Shown in pieces: positions 21,342 through 29,502 of a DNA stretch of 45,554 nucleotides (position 1 is the first letter of the stretch; every line of letters begins with the position of its first letter). Origin of the DNA: a virus; IMG/VR virus record IMGVR_UViG_3300021418_000001, positions 1-45,554 of that record. One strand, given 5' to 3'. The position numbers and the translations under genes were made by a program. The notes below the pieces were generated by a model, which was not told the DNA's origin, ran no database searches, and was given only the letters and a program-made list of their open reading frames with translations.

Positions 21342-22638
21342 TTACACTCCACGCCCGCAGTTCATCCCGTTCCACAAGAGACGGCAACGCTGGTCCTGCA
21401 TGATCTGTCACCGCCGTGCCGGCAAGACTACGGCATGTCTGATGGACATGCTGCGCAGCGCCACGAAGATCTCAGGAGGAAGATTTGCTTATATCGCACC
21501 CCTTCGAAATCAGGCTAAGACAGTCGCTTGGGACATGCTCAAGGGATTTGCCCGTCCGGTACTTAAAGGCGGACCAAACGAGGCGGAACTACGTGTTGAC
21601 CTTCTCAACGGAAGCAGGATTACGCTGTTCGGAGCTGATAATCCTGACGCCCTCAGAGGCCAGGCATTTGATGGAGTCGTGCTCGACGAATACGCAGATA
21701 TGCCGCCTTCCCTTTTCTCCGTCATTATTCGTCCGGCGCTTACCGACCGACGTGGCTTCTGTGTCGTTGTCGGAACTGTGAAAGGACGTAACCAGCTCTG
21801 GCAGACTTATGAGGTAGCAAAGAGCGATCCTCAAAATTGGCACACAGCCTACCTGAGAGCCTCGGAAACACACCTCATTGACGAACAGGAACTGTCAGAT
21901 GCACGAAGACAAATGGCGCCAGAGCAGTACGATTCCGAATTTGAGTGTGACCCCTATGCCGCCATCCTCGGAGCCTACTACGGCAAGGATATGTCGGACG
22001 CCGAACGGGAATGTCGTGTTGGTATCGTGCCATACCAGTCCGGTGTTCCCGTCCATACTGCCTGGGATCTTGGAATGGGTGATTCAACAGCCATCTGGTG
22101 CTGGCAACCAGTAGGGAAGGAAATCCATGTCATCGATTATTACGAGAGCCATGGCAACCGTCTTGCTCACTATGTTTCTGAGCTTGGAACGCGCAGCTAT
22201 GCTTGGGGTACGGATTTTGTACCGCATGATGCGCACGTCCGAGAGCTCGACACAGGAAAGACACGTGTCGAGACGCTGGCGGCGCTTGGTAGAAAGCCTC
22301 ACACGATACCGCAGCACAAGGTGATCGACGGAATCAACGCCGCACGGCTGATATTTCCGAACTGCTGGTTTGACGAGGTGCGCTGCAAGGATGGCCTCGA
22401 GGCTCTGCGCCAGTACCGTACCGAATACGACGAGAAGCTCAGAGTGTTCAAGGAGACGCCCAAGCACGACTGGGCCAGCCACCCGGCAGATGCGTTCCGC
22501 TACATGGCCATGGCCTACCGTGAGATGAGAGCCGAGGAACCCAGGCCTGAACCGCAGGGGATATTCATTCCTCTGGAGGATATGGATTACGACGAGTACG
22601 AGAAATACGGCAGAGGCAGCAAAAAGGAGCGGGCATGA
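21319..22638 (+). CDS. Terminase large subunit, 439 aa
   Basis: Motor and nuclease that packages DNA into the procapsid. The start is TTG 21319 (MSQPIVLDYTPRPQFIPFHK), matching the usual N-terminus of this family; the frame is open further upstream, but that part is antisense-like. Walker A is HRRAGKT (residues 31-37). Walker B ends VVLDEYADM (Asp123-Glu124). The coupling motif VVVGTVKGRNQLWQTY follows. The nuclease domain begins TAWDLGMGDSTAIW (Asp250), with a second acidic site near VPHDAHVRELDTG. Length is normal. It is most similar in style to P22/Sf6-type podoviral terminases, implying headful packaging; that inference fits the circular assembly. Confidence 0.93.
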   Translation: MSQPIVLDYTPRPQFIPFHKRRQRWSCMICHRRAGKTTACLMDMLRSATKISGGRFAYIAPLRNQAKTVAWDMLKGFARPVLKGGPNEAELRVDLLNGSRITLFGADNPDALRGQAFDGVVLDEYADMPPSLFSVIIRPALTDRRGFCVVVGTVKGRNQLWQTYEVAKSDPQNWHTAYLRASETHLIDEQELSDARRQMAPEQYDSEFECDPYAAILGAYYGKDMSDAERECRVGIVPYQSGVPVHTAWDLGMGDSTAIWCWQPVGKEIHVIDYYESHGNRLAHYVSELGTRSYAWGTDFVPHDAHVRELDTGKTRVETLAALGRKPHTIPQHKVIDGINAARLIFPNCWFDEVRCKDGLEALRQYRTEYDEKLRVFKETPKHDWASHPADAFRYMAMAYREMRAEEPRPEPQGIFIPLEDMDYDEYEKYGRGSKKERA

Positions 22639-22820
22639 CTGTGGCAGAACGGGAAGAGAAGATTCAATTCGTTACGAAGCGGCTTGAGGAAGCAGCAAGG
22701 GATTGCAATGACCTGGTGAAGACTCGTCCTGATGTATGGTGGCGGACTGATTTTCTTCGGCAGCTGGCTTGTGCTGCAATCCTGGCTGTCATGGATTTTG
22801 AGAACAAGGAGCGGGTATGA
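22635..22820 (+). CDS. Small protein, 61 aa
   Basis: Starts in an ATGA overlap with the terminase. A charged N-terminal helix (VAEREEKIQFVTKRLEEAAR) and a more hydrophobic helix (FLRQLACAAILAVMDFENKE) are visible. No family recognised. ATGA overlap downstream as well. Confidence 0.65.
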   Translation: MTVAEREEKIQFVTKRLEEAARDCNDLVKTRPDVWWRTDFLRQLACAAILAVMDFENKERV

Positions 22821-23023
22821 AGTGGCAGCCAGTTGGAACAGTACTAAACTGTGATAAATATGTGCTGATATGTACGGCAGCAAATCAGATTCATGTGGCA
22901 TTCTTTGATAAGGATGTCGGGAGATGGCAACCAGAGTTCTTCGAGGGGAATTCAGACGATCTTCCACGAGACGTAACGCACTGGATGCCGCTTCCTGATC
23001 CTCCAGAGAAGGAATCGAAGTGA
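22817..23023 (+). CDS. DUF551-type small protein, 68 aa
   Basis: The pattern KWQPVGTVLNCDKYVLICTA at the start and THWMPLPDPPEKE at the end is that of DUF551. These short phage and bacterial proteins have a WxP start and an HWMPLP.PP ending; their function is unknown. ATGA overlaps join it to both neighbours. Confidence 0.8.
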   Translation: MKWQPVGTVLNCDKYVLICTAANQIHVAFFDKDVGRWQPEFFEGNSDDLPRDVTHWMPLPDPPEKESK

Positions 23024-23115
23024 TCATAGGCCATGACCTGATATTCTACGCAGCGATTTGTTCGGTAATCGCGCTTGTCATATTTTTCATATCAGGGAAT
23101 GGCCCGAATGACTGA
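23020..23115 (+). CDS. Single-helix membrane microprotein, 31 aa
   Basis: GTG 23020 lies in a GTGA overlap with the DUF551 gene. One hydrophobic helix (LIFYAAICSVIALVIFFISG) with a short polar end (NGPND). First of four tiny membrane genes before the portal. Confidence 0.65.
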   Translation: MIIGHDLIFYAAICSVIALVIFFISGNGPND

Positions 23116-23185
23116 CGCCCATGCCATAGCCATCGTGTTCGGGTTCATGATGACCCTGTTTCTTCTCGCGGCAACACATAAATAG
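23108..23185 (+). CDS. Single-helix membrane microprotein, 25 aa
   Basis: Overlaps the previous gene by 8 bases. GGGA lies 9 bases before ATG 23108; ATG 23099 is an in-frame alternative. One helix (AIAIVFGFMMTLFLLAAT) with a lysine end. Confidence 0.55.
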   Translation: MTDAHAIAIVFGFMMTLFLLAATHK

Positions 23186-23188
23186 GCC

Positions 23189-23314
23189 ATGAAATACTCC
23201 GAATGGACATGGTACGAGATTGCAATCGGCATTGCCCTATCCATTTGGATTTTCTACGTCTTGTGGTACCGTCCTGAACTTTCACCATGCGTTGATGCGG
23301 CAAGTTGCGCGTGA
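23189..23314 (+). CDS. Single-helix membrane microprotein, 41 aa
   Basis: Starts 3 bases after the previous stop. A tryptophan-rich helix (WYEIAIGIALSIWIFYVLWY) is followed by a polar tail with two cysteines (SPCVDAASCA) that could be disulfide-bonded outside the membrane. GTGA overlap with the next gene. Confidence 0.6.
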   Translation: MKYSEWTWYEIAIGIALSIWIFYVLWYRPELSPCVDAASCA

Positions 23315-23331
23315 TCAGGAAGGCGGCAGGG

Positions 23332-23844
23332 GTGAGCAACGTGGACAATAGGAATGGCGGCAGCACGCCACGTCCTGACCCGACAATTCTCACGACGACA
23401 CAGCTGCTCAGGGAGGTTGATGCCCTGCGTACTCTTGTACGAGGCTGGGTGGATGCGCTCCAGGTTCTGATGGAATCTCAAATCAAAGGGGCGGTCGAGA
23501 ATATCGTAACCAGGCTTAATGGTAACGACACAGCCTTGGTCGCTGCCCTGCAGGCCCAGAAAGAAGCTGCTGCCAAGCAGACCGAGAACTTCACGGCCAT
23601 CCTGAACGAGAGCAAGCTGGGCGTCGCCAAACAGGTCGATGCCATGAACGAGAAGATCGATGACCTCAAGGAGCGCTTGTCAGAGCAGGGAGGTAAATCA
23701 TCAGGAATAAGCTCTACTGTGACAATGGTAATAGCGATCACTGCTGCCATGGCTTCGGTCATCGCTGTCGTATTGAGCTTTTCAAGGGAGACTCCGGTGG
23801 TCAGAAGCCTGACATCAATGGCTTCCTACCTGTTCAATCAATGA
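23332..23844 (+). CDS. Coiled-coil protein with C-terminal membrane anchor, 170 aa
   Basis: GTG 23332 has GGAAGG 9 bases upstream; GTG 23311 in a GTGA overlap is an alternative adding seven residues. Residues about 30-125 form a long helix (LLREVDALRTLVRGWVDALQ, VDAMNEKIDDLKERLSEQGG). One transmembrane segment follows (VTMVIAITAAMASVIAVVLS) and a short tail. This shape, a soluble coiled coil anchored by a C-terminal helix, resembles phage membrane proteins of unknown role placed near terminase and portal. A spanin- or docking-type role is only a possibility. Confidence 0.65.
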   Translation: MSNVDNRNGGSTPRPDPTILTTTQLLREVDALRTLVRGWVDALQVLMESQIKGAVENIVTRLNGNDTALVAALQAQKEAAAKQTENFTAILNESKLGVAKQVDAMNEKIDDLKERLSEQGGKSSGISSTVTMVIAITAAMASVIAVVLSFSRETPVVRSLTSMASYLFNQ

Positions 23845-23933
23845 CTTTGGCAATTCAGACAGCCATGATATTGTTCGCGGTCCTTGTGGCAATGCTTGTG
23901 CCTCTTATCATCACATATGTGCAGCTCCAATGA
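23841..23933 (+). CDS. Single-helix membrane microprotein, 30 aa
   Basis: ATGA overlaps on both sides, the second with the portal gene. The product is nearly all one helix (TAMILFAVLVAMLVPLIITY) with short polar ends (MTLAIQ and VQLQ). Confidence 0.65.
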   Translation: MTLAIQTAMILFAVLVAMLVPLIITYVQLQ

Positions 23934-26395
23934 AGACCACCGTCCAGAAATGGCTCGACCGCCTCGAACAGGCCGAAAAAGCCAAAGGCATGGAGGAATG
24001 GAACCAGCGGTGCAAGGTCATCAAGAGAAAGTATCTGTATGAAGGCTCGCAAAGCGTCCGCACGCGCAAATACCAGCTCCTCTGGTCGAACCAGGAGCAG
24101 CTCAGGAGTGCGATCTATTCCAAATCCCCAAAAGGCGTCGTCAACCGCCGCTACTACGACCCTGACCCCGTGGCAAGAACGGCTAGCCAGATTCTTGAGC
24201 GATCCATTAATTTTTCCCTCGATACTGGAGATTACCACACGACCTTCAAGCGGGTACGTGACGATTTCCTTCTCTACGGGAGGGGAATTGCCCGCGTCTA
24301 CTACGAGCCGACCTACAACACGTCGAACGACGAAACGGAAGACATAGCCAATGCAGAAAATGTCCCGGGAGACAAAGCTGAGGGTGATGGACATTCTGTT
24401 GAAGTCGGCAGCGGGGGAGGGTCTGAGTACTCAGGAAGTCCAGGACCTGCAGCGGGAGCGCGACTGCTTGGCAATAGACCAGATGACGATCACATCGGAG
24501 CCCAGCCAGACCTCGAGTTCGAAAACGTCAGAATCAGATTTGTTCACAGGCAGGACTTCCTCCACGAGCCTTCCAGAATCTGGGAGGAAGTAGGCTGGGT
24601 CGCCTTCCGGGCGTTCATGACGAAGAAGGAGCTTGCCAAGCGGTTCAAGGATGCTGGAGAGGATGTCATTGAACAGCTCCAACCAGGCAATGAAAGGGAT
24701 GAAGCGTCGTCGGAAGATTCAGCGGAGTATTCAGACAGGGAGCTTTCTGACGAGAAGGTGGCCATCTGGGAATGCTGGGACAAGAAGGAGAACAAGGTTT
24801 GCTGGATCGCCAAGGGGTGCAGTGATGTGCTGGAAGAGGGGCCGGCTTATCTTGAACTTGACGGATTTTTCCCTTGTCCAGCTCCGGCGTTCGGAACGCT
24901 TACGAATGACAGTCTTATCCCGGTCCCAGACTATGTATTTTACCAGGATCAGGCTGACGAGATTGATCAGCTCACTGCTCGTATCGGGGCTCTTGGCGAT
25001 GCGCTGAAGCTTGTCGGGTTCTATCCAGGTGGCCCGTCAGGAGAAGGCACTCCTGAGATCGAGCGGGCGTTCACGTCTGGGTTCGAGAACCGCATGATCG
25101 CCGTCCAGTCCTGGGCGGCATTCAAGGATTCAGGGGGCGGCTCTGCGCCGGTCATTTTCCTGCCTGTCGATCAGGTCGCCAAGATCATCGAGGCATGCGT
25201 CAAGCTCCGTCAGCAAATTGTTGAAGACGTCTACCAGATTGTCGGCATCTCTGACATTATGCGGGGAGCAACGGATCCAAACGAGACGGCGCAAGCGCAA
25301 CAGATGAAGGCGCAGTTCGGTGGCGTGCGCATGAGAGACAGGCAGGCAGAACTCGCTCGTTTTTGCGCTGATGTCTGCAAGCTCACTGGCCAGATCATTG
25401 CGGTTCATTGCTCTTCCCAGACAATTCAGAAGATGACCAATATCGACCTGCCGTCAAAGGCGCAGATCCAGCAGATCATCATGCAGCAGATGATGCAATA
25501 CCGCCAGCAGATAGCGCCGATGGTGCAGCAGTACCAGCAGCAGGTGACGTCAGCTCAGCAGAACCAGGGCCAGCAGCAGCAAGGTCAGCCCCAGATTAAC
25601 AGCAACCAGCCGCCACAGCCAGGTGCTGGCATCCCAGCTCCTCCACAAATTCCGCCTCCTCCACAGTTCAAGCCGCCTCCGACAGAGGAGGATGTGTTCG
25701 GTCTGCTGAAGGATAACGTCCTGCGCCTGTTCAGGATAGATGTCGAGGCTGAAAGCACGGTATCTGCAGATGAATCCAAGGAGAAACAGGATCGTACCAG
25801 CCTTATTGAAGCGGCTACGAAGTTCATGCAGGGCTGGGGCCCGATGGTCCAGCAGCAGCCAATGCTCGCACCGCTTGCCGGGAAGCTGCTGGAGTTCGGC
25901 GTACGTGCGTTCCGTGTCGGCCGCGAACTTGAAGAGATCATCGAAGAGACTGTCGAGAAGTTCAATGATCAGGCCCAGCAGGGCGGCGCTCAGAAGCCTG
26001 ATCCGAAGGCTCAGGCGGAAATGATCAAGCTCCAGGGCTTGCAGGTAAAGGCGGCTGCAGAAATCCAGAAGGCGCAGATTGAAGCTCAGAAGGCGCAGTT
26101 CGACGCTCAGGCCAAGATGATGCAGATTCAGGCCAAAGCTCAGGCCGACGAGCGCAAGACCATGATGGACGTCCAGAAGAGCCAGACCGACCATCAGAAC
26201 AAGGTTGTGCAGATCGGTGCCCAGGCTCTTGCGGATCATCACGCACGCCAGCATGAGGTTGGAATGCAGCAGGCCCAGGCTGGCCACCAGGCAGCTCTCG
26301 ACCATCACGCAAGAGCACATCAGGCATCGATTGATGAGCAGCAGTCGAAGCAGCAAATGAAGCAGCAGGCAGCTCAGGGGGACGACAATGGCTAG
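23930..26395 (+). CDS. Portal protein, 821 aa
   Basis: The dodecameric ring through which DNA enters and leaves the head. The N-terminus (WLDRLEQAEKAKGMEEWNQR, then YLYEGSQSVRTRKYQLLWSN) and the central core (VGISDIMRGATDPNETAQAQ) match the large podoviral P22/BPP-1-type portals. An acidic, glycine-rich insert lies near residues 130-185. The C-terminal third is glutamine/alanine-rich: QQ runs near 540-570, a proline-rich loop (PAPPQIPPPPQFKPPP), then a very long helix of KAQ/QAQ repeats ending in histidine-rich HHARQHE segments. That fits the barrel of P22-type portals. Starts in an ATGA overlap. A 295-codon antisense frame over its end is a composition artefact. Confidence 0.9.
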   Translation: MKTTVQKWLDRLEQAEKAKGMEEWNQRCKVIKRKYLYEGSQSVRTRKYQLLWSNQEQLRSAIYSKSPKGVVNRRYYDPDPVARTASQILERSINFSLDTGDYHTTFKRVRDDFLLYGRGIARVYYEPTYNTSNDETEDIANAENVPGDKAEGDGHSVEVGSGGGSEYSGSPGPAAGARLLGNRPDDDHIGAQPDLEFENVRIRFVHRQDFLHEPSRIWEEVGWVAFRAFMTKKELAKRFKDAGEDVIEQLQPGNERDEASSEDSAEYSDRELSDEKVAIWECWDKKENKVCWIAKGCSDVLEEGPAYLELDGFFPCPAPAFGTLTNDSLIPVPDYVFYQDQADEIDQLTARIGALGDALKLVGFYPGGPSGEGTPEIERAFTSGFENRMIAVQSWAAFKDSGGGSAPVIFLPVDQVAKIIEACVKLRQQIVEDVYQIVGISDIMRGATDPNETAQAQQMKAQFGGVRMRDRQAELARFCADVCKLTGQIIAVHCSSQTIQKMTNIDLPSKAQIQQIIMQQMMQYRQQIAPMVQQYQQQVTSAQQNQGQQQQGQPQINSNQPPQPGAGIPAPPQIPPPPQFKPPPTEEDVFGLLKDNVLRLFRIDVEAESTVSADESKEKQDRTSLIEAATKFMQGWGPMVQQQPMLAPLAGKLLEFGVRAFRVGRELEEIIEETVEKFNDQAQQGGAQKPDPKAQAEMIKLQGLQVKAAAEIQKAQIEAQKAQFDAQAKMMQIQAKAQADERKTMMDVQKSQTDHQNKVVQIGAQALADHHARQHEVGMQQAQAGHQAALDHHARAHQASIDEQQSKQQMKQQAAQGDDNG

Positions 26396-26792
26396 TGGAC
26401 CTACGCTCGCAAGCGCATTGGCCGGCACGCAAGCCAATCTGGCTGCACAGCCACAATTGCCAAGACCAACGTCTCAGCCATATCCTGGAGCGATACCATT
26501 GTGGGGCAATTATCAGCCAGGAATGTCAATTGGGGCGATGGCACCGGCCAGCACACCGTATCAGGCACCTGCCTTGACGTCTCAGCCGCACCCTGGTGCC
26601 ACTCCGATGATGGGTGGTAGCTACAATCCTGGTCTGGATGCTGCGTTGAACAGTACAATGGCGAATATTGCTGCTCAGCCAGTGATTCCAAGACCGACAT
26701 CCCAGCCAATTCCTGGTGGTTCTGCCCCGATGCTTGGAAATTATCAGCCATCTTCCGGGCTTGGAGGTCTGTTCGGAATGAACAATCCATGA
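26388..26792 (+). CDS. Low-complexity proline/glutamine protein with three internal repeats, 134 aa
   Basis: The protein is built from three imperfect units around PRPTSQPYPGAIPLWGNYQP, the second reading LTSQPHPGATPMMGGSYNPG and the third PRPTSQPIPGGSAPMLGNYQ. Alanine/asparagine-rich helices (GTQANLAAQP, NSTMANIAAQP) link them. It starts 8 bases inside the portal gene. Disordered, repeat-bearing proteins at this position could bind the portal or scaffold. Function inferred from position only. Confidence 0.65.
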   Translation: MASGPTLASALAGTQANLAAQPQLPRPTSQPYPGAIPLWGNYQPGMSIGAMAPASTPYQAPALTSQPHPGATPMMGGSYNPGLDAALNSTMANIAAQPVIPRPTSQPIPGGSAPMLGNYQPSSGLGGLFGMNNP

Positions 26793-26869
26793 AAATCGCC
26801 TTCGTGGCTACAGCATTGATATGGCTGGCAATCACGCTGGCCGTCATCTGGTGGATCGAGCATGACTGA
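26789..26869 (+). CDS. Single-helix membrane microprotein, 26 aa
   Basis: ATGA overlap with the repeat protein and an 8-base overlap with the next gene. One helix (IAFVATALIWLAITLAVIWW) with an acidic end (IEHD). Confidence 0.65.
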   Translation: MKIAFVATALIWLAITLAVIWWIEHD

Positions 26870-27038
26870 GATTACAATAGCCAATCTGCTGTTCGGTGGA
26901 TTTGCAATGTTGACTCCTTCCGGAATCTCCAATCCTTACAGCTTGGCCAGCATGGAGCCGGCTGTTTTTCATTGGACGCCAGGATATGGCGATTTCCCTG
27001 GTGCGATGTGGAAATCGTATGTGGTGCTGCCACGATGA
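26862..27038 (+). CDS. Small protein, 58 aa
   Basis: Overlaps both neighbours (8 bases, then ATGA). The sequence (ITIANLLFGGFAMLTPSGIS, EPAVFHWTPGYGDFPGAMWK) has a moderately hydrophobic first third and an aromatic second half. No family recognised. Confidence 0.6.
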   Translation: MTEITIANLLFGGFAMLTPSGISNPYSLASMEPAVFHWTPGYGDFPGAMWKSYVVLPR

Positions 27039-29494
27039 CAGACTGGCTGCGCTACTCGATCATTCCGACGTTGATGATTCTCCTGTTCGGGATTTTCATC
27101 ATGGTGCTCACGGCCAGAGCCTGCATCATAGGCGCTCCCTCAGGTGGCCAGGCTCCCGTGATCGACAGCAACAAGATCAGCCATGTCGTTATCGTGATGG
27201 AGGAGAATCAGGCCTACAGCTCTGTCTATCCTCAGCCGTCTCTTCCGTATTTCAACAGTCTTGCAAACACTGGTGGTCTTGCGACGTTCTACTATGGCAA
27301 TGTCCATCCTTCGATGGGCAATTATTTCTGGCTGACGGCAGGCCAGCTGATCAGCAGCAGTGATGCCTACGATCCAGGTGCTGGCGGCAACACATCAGAC
27401 AACGTCGTCCGCCGTCTTCTTCTCAACGGCAAGACCTGGAAGGAATATTGTGAGAATCGCCCCTCAGTCGGGTATATCGGTAACGATGTCTACCCATTCA
27501 TCCAGCATCACTGCCCGCTTGGATACTTTTCGGATGTTCGCGGGAGTGGTGCCCAGCTCAACAATCTTGTTGGTTTCCCACAATTCACGACCGACCTCAA
27601 CGCTAACAATCTACCATCCTATTCCTTCATCGCCCCAAACCAGCTCAACAATGCCCACGATGGCTCATTGGCAACTGCCGACGCCTGGCTGACCACCAAC
27701 ATCAAGCCGCTAGTTGACAACCAGCTCGTGATGCAGAACACGATCCTCATGGTCCTGTTCGACGAGTCCGTCTCTGGCGATACGGTCAATGGTGGCGGTC
27801 ACATCTACTGGTCTGTGACCGGTCCTCAGGTGAACCCAGGCTACCAGTCGATCTTCAACTTCTATCCTCAGCAGAGCACGCTGCGGGAAGCTCTCGAAGC
27901 TCTCGGGATTCCGTTCAATGTAGGCGGGGCCGCTACAGCCCCCAGCATGGCCGAGTTCTTCAACAGCAATTTCGCGGCTACCGGTGCCGAGGGTGTGGCG
28001 TTCAACTACAAGATCACAGGTACGAACACCCCCACCAGCTTCAATGCCACGAGCCTTCCAGGTGGCCTCTCCGTCAATACTTCCAGCGGCCTGATCTCAG
28101 GCACTCCATCAGTAGGCTCGGCTGGCCTGTACAGCGTGCAGATGAGCGCCACCAACGGGTTTGGAACAGGTCTTCAGGCATTGGCTCTGACGATCGGTGG
28201 CGGCAGCCTGGCACCAGGATTCTATGTAGCCACCACCGGGAACGACTCGAATGCAGGCACGCTCAACTCGCCGTTCGCAACCCTCACACGTTGCCAGACA
28301 GCCATGCAGGCAAGCGGAACGAACAAGACCTGCTACGTCCGTAGCGGTTCATACACTCCTGCGGTTATCACCAATTGTGACGGAGGCTCGAACACATGCC
28401 TTCTGGACTTGCAGCATGCAGCAGATGGCGTCACATACCAGTACTATCCTCCTGACGGTTACAACAGTGCCAACATCACAGGTGGTTCCAACGCTGTCGG
28501 CAATGGTGCTTACACTTGCGTAGCAGTACATGCTCACAATGTCACATTCAACGGCATTCATATCCATAATTGCCAATACGCCATCTTTCGAACAACCGGT
28601 GGCTCGATTGATAGTCTTCTAGTAAGAAACAGCGAACTGGACAACACTTTCATAGGCCTTCAGGCATTCAGTTCTGGTGCTGTGTCCTGTTCCGGATGCA
28701 GTAACGCAATGGTATCCCACAATTACATTCACGACATGGGGACTACTGCCGTATCGTTCGCCAATGTGAACGGTACAGTTACCAATATGACTGTGGACGG
28801 AAATTACATTCAGACTACCTGCAAGGCCATTTCTGATTGTGGGGCTGTCTACCTAGTAGAACCTACTAATATGCAGACGTCGACAGGCACAAGATGGACC
28901 AACAATTACATCCGGGACGGTAATGTGACGGCTGGCGTGCACTCCAACTCGGGACAGGCGTTCTACACTGACGATTGCGTTTCTAACGTGGTAATCTCAG
29001 GTAACGTCATCACCGGCCGTAATGGCTCGAATACTATGAACGTCATCCATGGTGGCAAGAATGTCAGTATGGTAAACAACCTGGTTGACATCTCCACGTT
29101 CCAGGAGAAGATTGCTGCATTCCAGACTTCCAGCATCAACATCGTATGTCCTGATGCTTCCATGAGCGGCAACCAGATCGAGAACAACATCATCATCGGA
29201 AGCGGTCCAGGACTTGGCTATGCAGTTCTCAGCGGCACGCCTCCGAACATTCCTACCATCATCAATAACGACTATTTCCCGTACGTGGACGGCGCCATCA
29301 TCTCGACTGGGGCCTACTCCGACCAGAACCGCAGCGCTCAAGACCCTTTACTCACGAACTGGGAATACAACATAGGCGGAACCAGCGCCGTCCTGAGTTC
29401 GCCTGTGAGCTTCGAGGACATCTGTCGGACATGGGGACCGCCAGGATTTGTCGTACCGCATACAGGTACAGTGCCATCAAGTCCGCATCCATAG
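27035..29494 (+). CDS. Exported three-domain protein: phosphoesterase, Ig-like domain, parallel beta-helix, 819 aa
   Basis: ATG 27035 (ATGA overlap) starts an N-terminal signal or anchor helix (IIPTLMILLFGIFIMVLTAR). Residues about 49-310 match the phosphoesterase family of acid phosphatases and phospholipases C. They show VVIVMEENQAYSSVYPQ, VHPSMGNYFWLTAGQ, NNAHDGS (about 205), FDESVSG (about 242) and GGHIYW, which are the metal and active-site regions. Residues about 320-389 form a putative Ig/PIG domain (LPGGLSVNTSSGLISGTPS). From about 396, FYVATTGNDSNAGTLNSPFA opens a right-handed beta-helix with many NN/GN turns, as in polysaccharide lyases. It could act on phosphate esters and surface glycans. 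Fusion and export are unusual in a phage. Confidence 0.85.
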   Translation: MTDWLRYSIIPTLMILLFGIFIMVLTARACIIGAPSGGQAPVIDSNKISHVVIVMEENQAYSSVYPQPSLPYFNSLANTGGLATFYYGNVHPSMGNYFWLTAGQLISSSDAYDPGAGGNTSDNVVRRLLLNGKTWKEYCENRPSVGYIGNDVYPFIQHHCPLGYFSDVRGSGAQLNNLVGFPQFTTDLNANNLPSYSFIAPNQLNNAHDGSLATADAWLTTNIKPLVDNQLVMQNTILMVLFDESVSGDTVNGGGHIYWSVTGPQVNPGYQSIFNFYPQQSTLREALEALGIPFNVGGAATAPSMAEFFNSNFAATGAEGVAFNYKITGTNTPTSFNATSLPGGLSVNTSSGLISGTPSVGSAGLYSVQMSATNGFGTGLQALALTIGGGSLAPGFYVATTGNDSNAGTLNSPFATLTRCQTAMQASGTNKTCYVRSGSYTPAVITNCDGGSNTCLLDLQHAADGVTYQYYPPDGYNSANITGGSNAVGNGAYTCVAVHAHNVTFNGIHIHNCQYAIFRTTGGSIDSLLVRNSELDNTFIGLQAFSSGAVSCSGCSNAMVSHNYIHDMGTTAVSFANVNGTVTNMTVDGNYIQTTCKAISDCGAVYLVEPTNMQTSTGTRWTNNYIRDGNVTAGVHSNSGQAFYTDDCVSNVVISGNVITGRNGSNTMNVIHGGKNVSMVNNLVDISTFQEKIAAFQTSSINIVCPDASMSGNQIENNIIIGSGPGLGYAVLSGTPPNIPTIINNDYFPYVDGAIISTGAYSDQNRSAQDPLLTNWEYNIGGTSAVLSSPVSFEDICRTWGPPGFVVPHTGTVPSSPHP

Positions 29495-29502
29495 GAGGAA
29501 TC

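Noticed and set aside
25550-26437. Long leftward frame of 295 codons opposite the portal C-terminus
   Set aside because: It is leucine/arginine-rich, as expected from the complement of CAG/GCC-rich repeats. It has no ribosome-binding site and lies inside a clear portal gene.
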